64,000 bases of DNA from Gari tellinella (GCA_922989275.2 OV277859.1:84688198-84752197); one strand, 5' to 3'; positions 32,886 to 43,087 are shown, numbered from the stretch's first letter. Notes: a model not told the origin generated them from the sequence alone. Program-made: numbers and translations.

Positions 32886-32912
32886 TATGTATATGTATGT
32901 ATGTATGTATGT
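32886..32912 (+). repeat. (ATGT)n LINE tail
   Basis: About six ATGT units directly after the LINE 3' UTR. Confidence 0.85.
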
Positions 32913-32942
32913 GAAGATTTTGATAGAATGAGTATAATGACG

Positions 32943-33083
32943 TTACACAGCGTCTGATCTGGATTTAAGCTGTTTGTAAATGTTAGCAAAGTCTTAATGT
33001 TCCCTCCCTATAATGACTCCATCTGAACAACACACACAATCTGTGTCTCCCAATGGGTGTCATTGTAAAGAGGGAGCACTGTA
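32943..33083. repeat. Family C MITE half
   Basis: CAGCGTCTGATCTGGATTTA, AAGCTGTTTGTAAATGTTAG, CACACAATCTGTGTCTCCCA and the terminal AGAGGGAGCACTG followed by TA are present. The left half is missing. It nearly matches 46930-47096. Confidence 0.75.
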
Positions 33084-33106
33084 TTTCAAAAAAATAATAT
33101 CTTATT

Positions 33107-33255
33107 TCTGCATTAAACCCTTTGGTGTTACTAGTTAATTAGAATCCTCTTTTCGAGACGATTCAAATGGGAAGTTACACAATAGGATTTGGTGCTGAAA
33201 TATAAGTGAGAAAATGTTATATTTGTTCTGTTTACTCCCTCTTATCTATTTTTAG
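33107..33255. repeat. Family E MITE, uninterrupted copy
   Basis: TGCATTAAACCCTTTGGTGT, a short inner palindrome (CTTTTCGAGACGATTC) and the right end TACTCCCTCTTATCT are present. This is one of the empty-site paralogues of the MITE split at 1822-4014. Confidence 0.7.
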
Positions 33256-33284
33256 AAGTTATGTTGTTTTTGTTTTTATTTCAG

Positions 33285-33373
33285 CTTGAAAAGAAAAAGT
33301 CTGACTACCAGACATTACTAGAAAGACATAACACTCATTATTCATGTGTGGAACACATTGAAAATAGCTTAAA
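33285..33373 (+). CDS. NADK2: NADK2 exon 2 (residues 82-111)
   Basis: Acceptor TTTATTTCAG and donor GTAAGT. It encodes LEKKKSDYQTLLERHNTHYS then CVEHIENSLK. The 'LLERHxxHxxxVEHI' stretch is a strong NADK2 match. It enters in phase 0 and leaves with two bases of Lys111. Confidence 0.93.
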
Positions 33374-33430
33374 GTAAGTACAGAGCTTTTGAGACAGAAA
33401 TTGGTTTTGGGTGTACATTCATTCTTCTAA

Positions 33431-33769
33431 ATAGTTGTGATTTTCTTCTAAACATATCAATTGTTAATGTCTTCATCATAGAAACTCTGTCCTTTCTAGT
33501 AATTAATTTATTGATCAATTGATTTCTAGCTCACCTGTACCAAGGTCAGCTTTTGTGGTCAGTCAATATCCATTAATGTCCGTTGTGTGTCATGTGTAAA
33601 TAGTTGTGATTTTCTTCTAAACATATCAATTGTTAATGTCTTCATCATAGAAACTCTGTCCTTTCTAGTAATTAATTTATTGATCAATTGATTTCTAGCT
33701 CACCTGTACCAAGGTCAGCTTTTGTGGTCAGTCAATATCCATTAATGTCCGTTGTGTGTCATGTGTAAA
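33431..33769 (+). repeat. Perfect 169-bp tandem duplication in NADK2 intron 2
   Basis: Units 33431-33599 and 33600-33768 appear identical by eye. They include GCTCACCTGTACCAAGGTCA, a pearl-like 5' head. A recent duplication or an assembly artefact would both explain it. Confidence 0.85.
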
Positions 33770-34149
33770 CAGTTTCTTTAATTAAAAATTCTGAAAAATG
33801 TCTAATAAAATGTTCCTTTAAAAGGAAATATTTGCCCATTTTATAATTAACAGGTCTAAGTTCTAACAAAACATTTTAACAGTCTGCTTTACCTTTGGTC
33901 TGCTTTAATCTACCAACTGCTAGGGTATAAGAAATATTTCTTTCAAGCACATTTATGACAAAATGGAACACACATACATGTACATGCTTTCACATATTCA
34001 GCTGATATTTTATATATGAGTTTTTTTTTGATGAACTTCATGTCAAGTTCACCCTTCGACCAAATTCCTCAAGCATTCCATGAGTTATGTCCCTTTTTAG
34101 CTAAATGAAACATAAATATAATTCTTTTTCCTAATCCACTTGCCCAATT

Positions 34150-34470
34150 TGATGTCACATGACCATTACCATGGGTACTAGGTGAGCGATTAAGAGCCGC
34201 ATGCGGCTCTTGTTAGCTCACATGAACCAAAGGCTCAAGGAGAGCTTTTGTGATGGCACTGTGACTGTCTGTCGTGCGTTGTCTGTTGTCTTTAATTATT
34301 TCTTCAAACGGCATCTCCTCCTATACGGCTTGATCAATTTCAACCAAAGCTTTCTCGAATCTTCTTTGGATTAAACTCTACAAAACTTGTTCGAATAATT
34401 AGGGCCCTGCATTGCAAATGCTGGAGTCCTATAGGAATCACATTTTCTGTCTGTCTGGCACTTTTGATGT
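34150..34470 (+). repeat. Family D (pearl/Helentron-like) 3' end abutting a second 5' end
   Basis: The first copy ends with GTGAGCGATTAAGAGCCGCA / TGCGGCTCTTGTT, a perfect hairpin followed by GTT (34194-34215). It is followed at once by the head AGCTCACATGAACCAAAGGC of a second copy, truncated near 34400. Confidence 0.65.
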
Positions 34471-34525
34471 GAGGTGATAACTCAAACAGTTCTTCACATA
34501 TCACAATTACTGCCATATTATTTGT

Positions 34526-34792
34526 TTAACTCATTCACCCCTGAAACTTTTAATGGACAATTCCAATTTCAGAATATGTCTAGTCCATTATTGACTATTT
34601 AGGGGTGATTTTAACCATATATTTCAAGTTGACAAACAGTGTAGACCCTGATCAGAGGGCTCCTTAAGGAGCCCTCTGATCAAGGTCTACACTGTTTGCA
34701 TGGGACAACTGTAAATAATAGTCACTGTTATCATCACAGGTGCACTGTTTGTAAATGCTTAGTATACTCGTCGCTAGGGTTGAATGTGTTAA
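34526..34792. mobile_element. Family B hairpin MITE, TTAA-flanked (intron 2)
   Basis: TTAACTCATTCACCCCTGAA start. Stem AAACAGTGTAGACCCTGATC / GATCAAGGTCTACACTGTTT around AGGGCTCCTTAAGGAGCCCT. Ends GTTGAATGTGTTAA. Confidence 0.8.
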
Positions 34793-34845
34793 ATGCTTTG
34801 TTTGCTTTTATTTATAAAGCTTGACTTTAAAACCATTATATGATT

Positions 34846-34954
34846 GTCAAACAGTTTGGATCATGATCAGATGCTGTCTTTGCAGCTTCAGATAATGATC
34901 CAAACTGTTTGCAAATGGGAAATGCTAGTGGTGTCGAGCTTGGTAGGTAAAGGA
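34846..34954. repeat. Family B-like hairpin, partial
   Basis: GTCAAACAGTTTGGATCATG / TGATCCAAACTGTTTGCAAA stem with a short loop. It ends at the TTAA shared with the next family A element. Confidence 0.7.
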
Positions 34955-35216
34955 TTAACCCATTTCTCATTGAATACGCCTTTTTACACCTATAATTATT
35001 CTTTCCTTCACGGAAGAAAATAGTTCCAAATTATACCTTCATAAATATATACCATAAGAAATGCTATCTTTATCCTAGCAGATGTTAGTTTAAAGCAGAC
35101 TGAAAGTAAAGCAGAATGCGCCTTAAGGCATATTATGCTTTACTTTCAACCTGCTTTAAGTGTTCACCTTTATCTATAACTAGAATTTAGAAAGAGTCTG
35201 TGGGGTAATGGGTTAA
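34955..35216. mobile_element. Family A palindromic MITE, TTAA-flanked (intron 2)
   Basis: Starts TTAACCCATTTCTCATTGAA. Central palindrome CTGAAAGTAAAGCAGAATGC...TATGCTTTACTTTCAACCTG. Ends GGGGTAATGGGTTAA. See the 58890-59142 copy for the full layout. Confidence 0.85.
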
Positions 35217-35440
35217 GCAGCAGCTTGCCTTCAACAATAAGTAAGCCTTCTTAATTTTGAGTGGTAGTAATAACCTTGTTTTGTTGAAATTTTTTGCAAT
35301 TGCTGAGGTATATATTTATTTCTAGATTTGTAAAATGTATCACTATGCATATATACACTTTGCTAAAAGTAAGAAGTTAACATAAAATGACATGTAATTT
35401 TTCATCAAGGTTTAGAAGTGAATGCCTAATGTTTTCACAG

Positions 35441-35611
35441 GGCCCATGGGATAGAAACCAAAGTGGTGAAGCGGCCTCAGTTCACTAATGAACTGCTGGA
35501 CTGGGCTGATGTGGTATTCACTGCAGGCGGAGATGGCACATTCCTGGATGCTGCATCCAAAATTCTTTCAACTGAAATACCTGTGATAGGAATCAACACA
35601 GACCCAACAAG
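35441..35611 (+). CDS. NADK2: NADK2 exon 3 (residues 111-168), NAD-kinase signature
   Basis: Acceptor GTTTTCACAG, donor GTAAAT. It encodes HGIETKVVKRPQF, LLDWADVVFTAGGDGTFLDA and ASKILSTEIPVIGINTDPTR. GGDGT (140-144) is the conserved NAD-kinase nucleotide-binding/catalytic motif, and Asp142 is the expected catalytic aspartate. Leaves with two bases of Arg168. Confidence 0.96.
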
Positions 35612-35618
35612 GTAAATT

Positions 35619-35683
35619 ATTTCAGGCAGAAAAATAATATTGGATGTTTTTAAAACATCCAATATTATTTTTCTGCCTGAAAT
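35619..35683. repeat. Perfect 32-bp inverted repeat 7 nt after the exon 3 donor
   Basis: Arms 35619-35650 and 35652-35683 are exactly complementary, with a single T between them. The arm starts ATTTCAGGCAGAAAAATAAT. In the pre-mRNA it would fold into a very stable stem next to the 5' splice site. Confidence 0.9.
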
Positions 35684-36642
35684 CATTGCCATGTACATCT
35701 ACCTATGTATACATTTTGTTGAGACTTTTCCCCAATACCTTGTATGATTGAAGAAGAGGTGCTGCTTCCCTATTTGAAGAATATTATGTAGTCATATTGG
35801 TATTAACTTTTATGTTCCAGTGTTGCGACAAGTTTGAAGTAGAGGCAAGCTTTGCGGTTCTCCAACAGCTCTTGTTCTGTGTTGAATAAAAAAAAAGTAT
35901 TATGATTTTCAGTCTTTCAGATGCAGTCCTTCAAATACATGTATATAGACTATCGGTAAATGTTGACAACATATTGTCTTCATTGTAACATCATTATTAG
36001 GGCCCTGCATTTAAAATGTCCGTTCATCCATCAACACTTTCATGTTCCGCTATAACTCAAAGAGTTCTTCACAAGCTTCATTTTAACAACATTATGCTTG
36101 GTAGTATTAGAGGGAGACACCTATGCTTTTTGCGTATAATCTGATCATTATGTACAAAGTTACCTGCCCTTGAATTATCAAAATGTATTTAATTATGTTT
36201 ACACTGTAGCAACCTCATTTGTTCACCAGTTCTTATCATATTATGAAAGAATATGAGCCAAAATTAGGTCTTCATCAAGGTTGATAATGGGCCAAATTGG
36301 ATCAGAGTTATTGCTCCTGATTATCAAAAGTACATGTACTATATTTGACATTTTTTACACTCTCAGAACCTCAATTTTAGTTCAACTGGCCTTTGGTTAA
36401 CAAATTCTTATGATACTTATTATGTGGGTTTATATTAACCCGACGCAGGTCAACTTAGAATATGACAGAAATATGTGCATAATAATAAGTTGATCTGGGC
36501 TCTGATTTGCTGATGGTTGATCCACTCCAGAGACTGTATTTGTTGACCGATTTTAATGATAATGTTTTTGAATGTCGTCAAATAGAACTGGCTCTTGTCA
36601 AACATATCCTTATTGAAATATAGAAGTATTATTTACTTGTAG

Positions 36643-36732
36643 GTCTGAGGGAAGGCTGTGTTTGGACAAGGAGGAATATCCAGCCATTAAGTTTGATCTT
36701 GCATTAGAAAGACTTCTTGCAGGTGATTTCAG
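36643..36732 (+). CDS. NADK2: NADK2 exon 4 (residues 168-198)
   Basis: Acceptor TTTACTTGTAG, donor GTTAGT. It encodes SEGRLCLDKEEYPAIKFDLA and LERLLAGDF, with split Arg at both ends. The (R)SEG.LCL segment is a NADK2 landmark. Confidence 0.93.
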
Positions 36733-36761
36733 GTTAGTTTTTAAGACTGAATGTATTTTTA

Positions 36762-38025
36762 GCTCACCAGAGCTCAAGTGGAGCTATTGTGATACTGCTC
36801 TGTCCCGCGCCCGCTTGAAACAAATAGACCCAGTGTAACCAAACTTGATCAGATAAATGCTGTTTGTTTGAGTTTCAAAAATTGTTCAAAGAAAGTTGGA
36901 GGGGCCAATGGTCTAGTTGCCATGGAAACCCTGCACAAAATCTAGAAAAAACTTCTCCGAAACTACTTGTCCGATTTCAATTTGGATTTCACCAAAATAT
37001 TTCTCAATGGATAGACTTCAGAAGTTGTTCAAAGAATTTTGAACCGTCAACAAATATGGTAGCTAGAAAGCATGGTCAAATGTGTTTTGAAATATCGAAT
37101 TTAAAGTTAAAAACCTTTTAGAAGGCATAATTTTGACCAAATCTTTGTTATATTAAATATCAGTGTCATGTCCTTGATAAAATTAAGGTCATAATTGGAT
37201 ATATGTCATGTTGGGTCATTAAGTAGTTTAGTAGGTCAAATCGCAAAAAAAAGCTTTTTGCCTCTCCAAAGGCCATATTTTTAGTCAAATTTTCTGAAAA
37301 CTTGCTTAGAATGATTATCTTGACAAAAGCTAGGCTTTATGTGAATATTGGTAACATAAGATTCAAAAGAAGGTCAGTAGGTCTAGACATTGAAAAAGCT
37401 TCTAAACACTGTAGGAGCCATGTTTCAAGCCACACATCCATAAAACTTGATCACTTTGACACAATCTAGGTAATGAAGTAATATGGATTACTTCGGGTGA
37501 AAAAGTGGGTCAGTAGGTCAAATCATAGGAAAAACTTCAAATTACTCTAGGGCTGACATCTTTTGCCCTAATTATAATACATTTATCATTAAACTATCTC
37601 AGATTGTTCACCTTGCGAAATCTAGGTCTTCTCATCAAAAGCATCAGTGGGGAATGAAAATTGTTAAAAGTTTGTGGCTGGGGTAATTTGTCAAAAAAAA
37701 TCTTCTACTCCGAAACTACTAGTTCGATTTCACCAAAATGTTTCTCAATTGATAGACTTCACAAACACATTGCTTTTCATCTGATCTTCACCAAACTTTC
37801 TGAAAATATTTTTTTGTCATAAAATGGAGACCAAGTTCGATAACCAGTGGCGCCAATTTACACTAGGCCCTTTGGAGTAATGGCCCTTTAATTCCTCAAC
37901 AGGTGCTTTTATGGCGCTCCACAATAGTTTCTGCTCTCTAACTTAAACAGTTTCATAGGATAGTCTGGATTCTCCTCCCTGTGCCATTGGGGGCATTCAT
38001 GTATCTGGGACACGCTTCTTGTTAA
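36762..38025 (+). mobile_element. Family D pearl/Helentron-like repeat (intron 4), older copy
   Basis: The head AGCTCACCAGAGCTCAAGTG / GAGCTATTGTGATACTGCTC (hairpin) is followed by about 1.2 kb of diverged sequence with phrases shared with 48654-49926, such as GGTCAGTAGGTCAAATCATA and GAAAAGCTTCTAAACACT. The 3' border near CACGCTTCTTGTT is tentative. The 85-codon frame at 36864 is not a gene. Confidence 0.6.
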
Positions 38026-38118
38026 ATTTTGCAGTATTTTTTAACACCTTCTAAATTTGTCCACCTGTGATTTTGTTGGTTTTGATTTGTCACTTCCTTG
38101 TTGAATTATCTCCCTTTT

Positions 38119-39352
38119 TAGCTCATCTGAGCCAAAGGCTCAGGATGAGCTATTGTGACCGCAATTTGTCCGGCATCCGGCCACATTTTCAAACAACATC
38201 TCCTCAGAAACCATGAACCCGATTTCAACCAAACTTTGTCAGAAGCATCAGTGACAAGGGGGAACGATATCTTGTTCAAAGTTTTTGGCTAGAGTTATTC
38301 CCCTTGCCGTGGGACCAGATTTTCTAACATGACCGTATGGGTAACTTTTAATGCATAAGAAAATCTTAAAAAATCTTCTTCTCAGAAACCGCTAGGCCAA
38401 GACCTTTGATATTTGGTATGTATCATTACCTAATGATCTTCTACCAATATTGTTCAAATTTTGACCCTGGGGCCAAAAATGGCCCCGCCCTGGGGCTTAT
38501 CAGTTTTTCTTAGGAAAACTTTAAAAAATCTTCTTCTCTGAAACTGTATGGCCTAGATCATTAATATTTTACATGTAGCTTTACCTTATGGTCCTCTACC
38601 AAGATTGTTCAAATTATGACCCCCGGGTTAAAATTGGCCCCGCCCCGGGGCTTATCAGTTTTACATAGACTTATATAGGAAAACTTTTAAAAATCTTCTT
38701 CTCTGAAACTGTAAGGCCCAGATCTTTTATATTTGACATATAGCTTTGCCTTGTGGTCCTCTACCAAGATTGTTCAAATTATGACCCAGGCAAAAATTGG
38801 CCCCGCCCTCGGGCTTATCAGTTTTTCCTAGGAAAACCTTAAAAAATCTTCTTCTCTGAAACTGTAAGGCCCAGATCATTTATATATGACATGTAGCTTT
38901 GCCATATAGTCCTCTACCAAGATTGTTCAAATTATGACCCCCTGGCCAAAAATGGCCCCGCCCTCAGGCTTATTAGTTTTTCATAGGAAAACCTTTAAAA
39001 ATCTTCTTCTCTGAATCTGTAAGGCCCAGATCATTTATATTTGACATGTAGCTTTGCCTTATGGTCCTCTACCAAGATTGTTCAAATTATGACCCCTGGA
39101 TCAAATTTGGCCTGCTCCGGGGCTTATCAGTTTTACATAGACTTATATAGAAAACCTTTAAAATTCTTCTTCTCTTAAACTGTAAGGCCCAGATCATTAA
39201 TATCTGACATGTAGCTTCGCATTGTAGTCCTCTACCGAGATCAAATTTTGATACATGGCTCATAGCTATATCAAAATGTTGTCTTGCCCAGTCAACTTCT
39301 ATGGTACAATGTCCTCAGGTGAGCGAAATGTGGCCCTCTGGGCCTCTTGTTC
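38119..39352 (+). mobile_element. Family D pearl/Helentron-like element with tandem core (intron 4)
   Basis: The 5' hairpin head is AGCTCATCTGAGCC...GGCTCAGGATGAGCT. The tail is CCTCAGGTGAGCGAAATGTG then GGCCCTCTGGGCCTCTTGTT (hairpin then TCTTGTT). Between them lies a tandem array. The architecture (short hairpins at both ends, no target duplication, core array of about 155 bp) resembles the pearl elements of bivalves, considered Helentron-related. This is an inference from layout. Confidence 0.65.
38365..39250 (+). repeat. Tandem array, about 150-165 bp x 6
   Basis: Units begin near 38365, 38525, 38690, 38840, 39000 and 39165. Each has ATCTTCTTCTCTGAAACTGT, AGGCCCAGATCATT, CCTCTACCAAGATTGTTCAA and GGCCCCGCCC / GGGCTTATCAGTTTT. 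Confidence 0.85.
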
Positions 39353-39487
39353 ATGAAATTTAATCCTGTGACTATGATTTGATTTGTCAATGTGTATAGA
39401 TCACCTTTGGTGATAGCGCAATTCTAGTTTGAACTGACTTAAGTCAAACTTACTCTTATTTCAAAGTTAAAACATGGCTGAGCCAAG

Positions 39488-39739
39488 TTAACCCTTTACC
39501 CAATAACCCGTTTATAAATTTAAATACAGTTGATCACTTAAAGCAGGTTGAAAGTAAAGCAGAATGTGCCTTAAGGCACATTCTGCTTTACTTTCAGCCT
39601 GCTTTAAACTACCATCTTCTAGGTCATATAAAATCTTTGTTCTGGAAATTGTTCATGGGGGTATTAACTGGAACTATTTTCTTTAGCGGAGGAATAAATT
39701 AAATACGCTAAAAGTCGCTTCTATGGGGGAAAGGGTTAA
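39488..39739. mobile_element. Family A palindromic MITE (intron 4)
   Basis: TTAACCCTTTACCCAATAAC to GGGGGAAAGGGTTAA. The central perfect palindrome is AGAATGTGCCTTAAGGCACATTCT-type (given in part as GTGCCTTAAGGCAC). Ends 65 bp before exon 5. Confidence 0.85.
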
Positions 39740-39804
39740 AAGTGGAAATAAGGGTAAGGTTACGGAGGTGAGTTTGAGTTATCTGACTGTATTTTCATGT
39801 GTAG

Positions 39805-40035
39805 ATGGAAGTGGCGACAACGAATAAGGATTACTATGAGTGGAGTACATGCTAATGATGACCCCATAGAGTTGTCAGACCAACAGCTGAAGTATTTGGA
39901 GCACAGATACTCAGAGCATGTGTCTGAGGAAGAAATGAACCGCCGGCCACTGCATGTAAGAGGCTATTGCTTTAACAGAGTGCTGCCAGTGAGGGCATTA
40001 AATGAAGTTTTCTTTGGAGAATGTCTATCATCAAG
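39805..40035 (+). CDS. NADK2: NADK2 exon 5 (residues 198-275)
   Basis: Acceptor TTCATGTGTAG, donor GTGAGG. It encodes WKWRQRIRITMSGVHANDDP at its start and LPVRALNEVFFGECLSSR at its end. Asn264-Glu265 in NEVFFGE are the conserved NAD-contacting pair expected in NAD kinases. The middle (about residues 215-250) is variable between species. Confidence 0.95.
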
Positions 40036-40059
40036 GTGAGGCTTTAATTGTTCTGTTTT

Positions 40060-40200
40060 GTACAGTGTTCCCTCCCTACAACAGCCCTCAAAACAACAAT
40101 TACCTCCTTACAACAATGCTTGCCGCTGTTCTCTAAAAAAGACCATTATGTCTACCCTTTTCCCTACTGCAATATCATCTGCTTAAATTTGTCATCTGCT
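40060..40200. repeat. Family C MITE half (intron 5)
   Basis: TA then CAGTGTTCCCTCCCTACAAC, CTTGCCGCTGTTCTC and CAATATCATCTGCTTAAAT. Left half only. Confidence 0.75.
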
Positions 40201-40584
40201 GTTTATTGCTCACCTAAAACTTGAGCTTTTAGGATGGCTGATGTTTGTCATCCATCTGTCTGTCTGTCCGTTCACAATTGTCTCGTTTACACTTTAGCTC
40301 AAATCAAAGAAAAACTTTGTTAACCCTCTAGAGGCTACAAATCTCATTTGATCTTAATGAAAATTGGTAAAAATGTTTGCCTCGTTTATATCTAGGTCAA
40401 ATTTGAATTCAAAAGGAGCTTTTTGTTTTACTGTTGCCTTGTTTTAAGCAGTCACTTGTCGTAAACCCCTAATAATTAAAACCATTAAGTGGTCATAATA
40501 GAGAGGTTTTACTGTATATTCAAATGACAATACTATCTGTACCCTTTTGACGAGGCTGTCAAAGATATATAAGGATTTGCCTAG

Positions 40585-40708
40585 AGGCACATTCTGCTTT
40601 ACTTTCAGCCTGCTTTGAGCTACCATCTGCTAGAATATAGAAAAAATTTCTTATGATACATATTCATGATTGTACAAATTGAACTATTCTCTTCAGTGGA
40701 GGAATAGA
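40585..40708. repeat. Family A MITE right half (intron 5)
   Basis: GGCACATTCTGCTTTACTTT, CTGCTTTGAGCTACCATCTG and CTTCAGTGGAGGAATAGATT are present. It shares the TTAA at 40709 with the next copy. Confidence 0.75.
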
Positions 40709-40959
40709 TTAACCCATTACCCCATAAATACGCCTTTTTACGCCTATAGTTTATTCCTCTACTGAAAAAGTAGTTTAAATTTAAGCAGTCATGGAAATGT
40801 ATTATAAGAAATACTTTCTATATTCTTGCAGATGGTAGCTTAAAGCAGGCTGAAAGTAAAGCAGAATGTGCCTTAAGGCACATTCTTCTTTATTTTCAAC
40901 CTGCTTTAAGTGGTCACCTATCTTCAAAACTAGAAACATGCTATGGGGTGATGGGTTAA
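40709..40959. mobile_element. Family A palindromic MITE (intron 5)
   Basis: TTAACCCATTACCCCATAAA to GGGGTGATGGGTTAA. Opposite orientation to the half copy on its left. Ends about 110 bp before exon 6. Confidence 0.85.
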
Positions 40960-41072
40960 AACTTAAATGCATAAAAATGTGTATCTTAGATTCTATGAAG
41001 TTATGGGTTAAATATGTTTTTAAACTCTTGAGAGTTATTGTAAGCATTATAAAAGTTAAGCTTGTGTTTCAG

Positions 41073-41224
41073 GGTCTCTTATTATGAGTTGAGTATAGAT
41101 GGTCAGCAAGGGATGAAACAGAAGAGTTCCGGGGTGACAGTATGTACTGGAACTGGATCAACATCCTGGTACTTCCACATCAACAGAATCCCTACAGAGT
41201 CGGTGAAATCCATCATGTACATAG
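41073..41224 (+). CDS. NADK2: NADK2 exon 6 (residues 275-326)
   Basis: Acceptor TTGTGTTTCAG, donor GTAGGT. It encodes SYYELSIDGQQGMKQKSSGV then TVCTGTGSTSWYFHINRIP. TGTGST (300-305) is the conserved NAD-kinase loop near the active site. Confidence 0.95.
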
Positions 41225-41302
41225 GTAGGTATACAGTAGTGCTGGTTCTGCAGGGCTGCCATTTCTCCAGATTTTTCCAAAATCTTCAGATTTTTATCCT
41301 AG

Positions 41303-41575
41303 CAGATGTTTGCTTAACCCATTAACTCATAAGCGATAAACAATTCTCAATCCTTATCTCAATGGAAGCTAGTTGATTAAAGTGTGTCAAAATGAGTTAG
41401 TATGAGGCTATTGCGCAATGAGTCAAAATGAGTCAGTATGGCTTAATGGGTTAAAGCAGGCTGAAAGTAAAGCAGAATGTGCCTTAAGGCACATTCTGCT
41501 TTACTTTCAACCTACTTTAAGCAGCATGTGTCTTTAAATCTAGAAACAGACTATGGGTTAGGGTATAATTCGGTG
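41303..41575. repeat. Rearranged family A MITE (intron 6)
   Basis: A TTAACCCATTAACTCATAAG start, a short stretch with repeated ATGAGTCAAAATGAGT words, then a palindrome with GTAAAGCAGAATGTGCCTTA / TAAGGCACATTCTGCTTTAC. A nested or partly deleted copy. Confidence 0.65.
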
Positions 41576-41959
41576 AATCACACTTGAAAATTTGGAAATC
41601 TTAGGATTTTTCATGATCATCTTATAGCAGCCCTGGTTCTGCCTCTTGTAATAGAATTGCAGCATTTTTATAACAGTTCAATGAGATCGTGTGCAGCTCA
41701 ATTGTTAGTGAGCTGCTCAATTGTTAGTGAGCTGAATACACAGCAAGTCACTATTCGCAAAAACACTATAGGAAGCTTTTACCCCTTCCCCAGCATAGGT
41801 ACCATAAATAAATATTCATTGCTGCTTTTGAATACAAGTAGCAGTTTAAGGCAAAATGAAAGGAGCTTTCTGCTTTACTTTCTTCTTCCTTCAAGCAGTA
41901 TCATCCCTTAAACACAGTTGGATGTAGGCAATTTTCACTTTTGTCTATGGTCGAAAGGG

Positions 41960-42565
41960 TACTAAGCGTTTTTACTCCTTGAACTTTTTCCTCCACTGAA
42001 GAAAATCGTTCAAATTTATAGTCATTAATATTTATTTATTAGAAACATTCTCCATATCCTAGCAGATGGAAGACCCATAGATATTTTAAAATAACCTAGA
42101 TTGGCTACAGGCCAATCAGTGACGGTCATCCAGAAGCCATTTTGGAGGGTGTATGCTAAAATTATGCTATTCTCCTTCCGTTGGTCTGGTATACGTTGTA
42201 TTGCTGTAGATTGATTGACGTTACATGCTGTGCGCAGGTAATCCTGTCTACGTTGACATTGCATCATTGACTACAGAAGTTGCTAAGAACCGTTCCATAG
42301 TTGCTATGATTAACCGATGATTTTAGTCAGTTAGATAGGAATTACCATCATTTTGTGCTTTTTATTGTTTATTACGGTGCATATGTATGTTACAAGATGT
42401 ATATAGTACGAATTCATTCTTAAATGAAAGTAAATCATATTTTGTCATCGGAGGGAAAGTGTTTGATACACCCACGAAAATGGCATCTTTCTGACAGTCA
42501 ACCAATGGGAGCTTAGCACTAGGTGGCCAATCTAGTATTTTAAGATATCTACCATCTGACCCTGC
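41960..42565. repeat. Family A MITE remnant split by an inverted-repeat element
   Basis: CTCCACTGAAGAAAATCGTT and TATCCTAGCAGATGGA on the left resume as ACCATCTGACC on the right of the insertion at about 42078-42550. Confidence 0.6.
42078..42550. mobile_element. 473-bp inverted-repeat element (intron 6)
   Basis: TAGATATTTTAAAATAACCT (left) and, inverted, TAGATATCTTAAAATACTAG (right) continue into AGATTGGC. More distant similarity (CCATTTTGGAGGG / CCATTTTCGTGGG) extends inward. The tips begin TA, so a TA target duplication is possible. No coding region. It ends 40 bp before exon 7. Confidence 0.65.
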
Positions 42566-42590
42566 TTACAAATTAACTTTATGTTTACAG

Positions 42591-42731
42591 CTAACAGTGT
42601 TGGCAATGTGACCTTTCCCATCAATGATGAGGCATTTGTACAGAATGTGACGGACCAGTTTAAGAACTCCCTGATCTATGACCCCAGTCATCCCTACATG
42701 GGCTATACAGTGAGGGACCCAATCATAAATG
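42591..42731 (+). CDS. NADK2: NADK2 exon 7 (residues 326-373)
   Basis: Acceptor ATGTTTACAG, donor GTAGGT. It encodes NSVGNVTFPINDEAFVQNVT, DQFKNSLIYDPSHPYMGYTV and RDPIIN. The 'SLxYxP....xxxxRxPIxN' pattern is found in NADK2 of other animals. Confidence 0.93.
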
Positions 42732-42757
42732 GTAGGTGAAAGAGTAGGTGTGCTCAC

Positions 42758-43062
42758 TTAACCCATTAACCCATAAATACACCTTTTTATGCCTGCTTTA
42801 ACCATTTCCCCCATAGAAGCGTCTTTCAGCGCATTTAATTTATTCCTCGATGAAGAAAATAGTTCCACTTCACACAGTCATAAATATGAACCATAGGAAA
42901 TGTTTCCTATAAAAAAAAAAGTATATCCAAAAATACCATAGCTTAAAGTAGACTGAAAGTAAAGCGGAATGTGCCTTAAGGCACATTCCGCTTTACTTTC
43001 AACCTGTTTTAAGTGGTCACCTGCCTTCAAAATTAGAATCAGACTATGAGGTAATGGGTTAA
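42758..43062. mobile_element. Family A MITE with a second internal start (intron 7)
   Basis: TTAACCCATTAACCCATAAA...CTTTTTATGCCTGCTTTAAC, then a second start CCATTTCCCCCATAGAAGCG and a normal copy to GAGGTAATGGGTTAA. It looks like one family A element inserted at, or recombined with, the end of another. Confidence 0.75.
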
Positions 43063-43087
43063 ATGATTTGGACACTGTATTTTGCAG

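Larger units (their letters stand above)
28690..32912 (+). mobile_element. CR1-like LINE with full-length ORF2, in NADK2 intron 1
   Basis: Order: 5' UTR (start approximate), ORF1 (PHD + coiled coil + RNA-binding type domain, 28876-29922), ORF2 (endonuclease + reverse transcriptase, to 32866), short 3' UTR and an (ATGT)n tail at about 32886-32912. It lies in the same orientation as NADK2. Two ORFs, a PHD in ORF1 and a microsatellite tail place it in the CR1/L2 side of the LINE tree. No target duplication was identified. ORF2 has no stop or frameshift, so insertion was probably recent. Confidence 0.9.
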
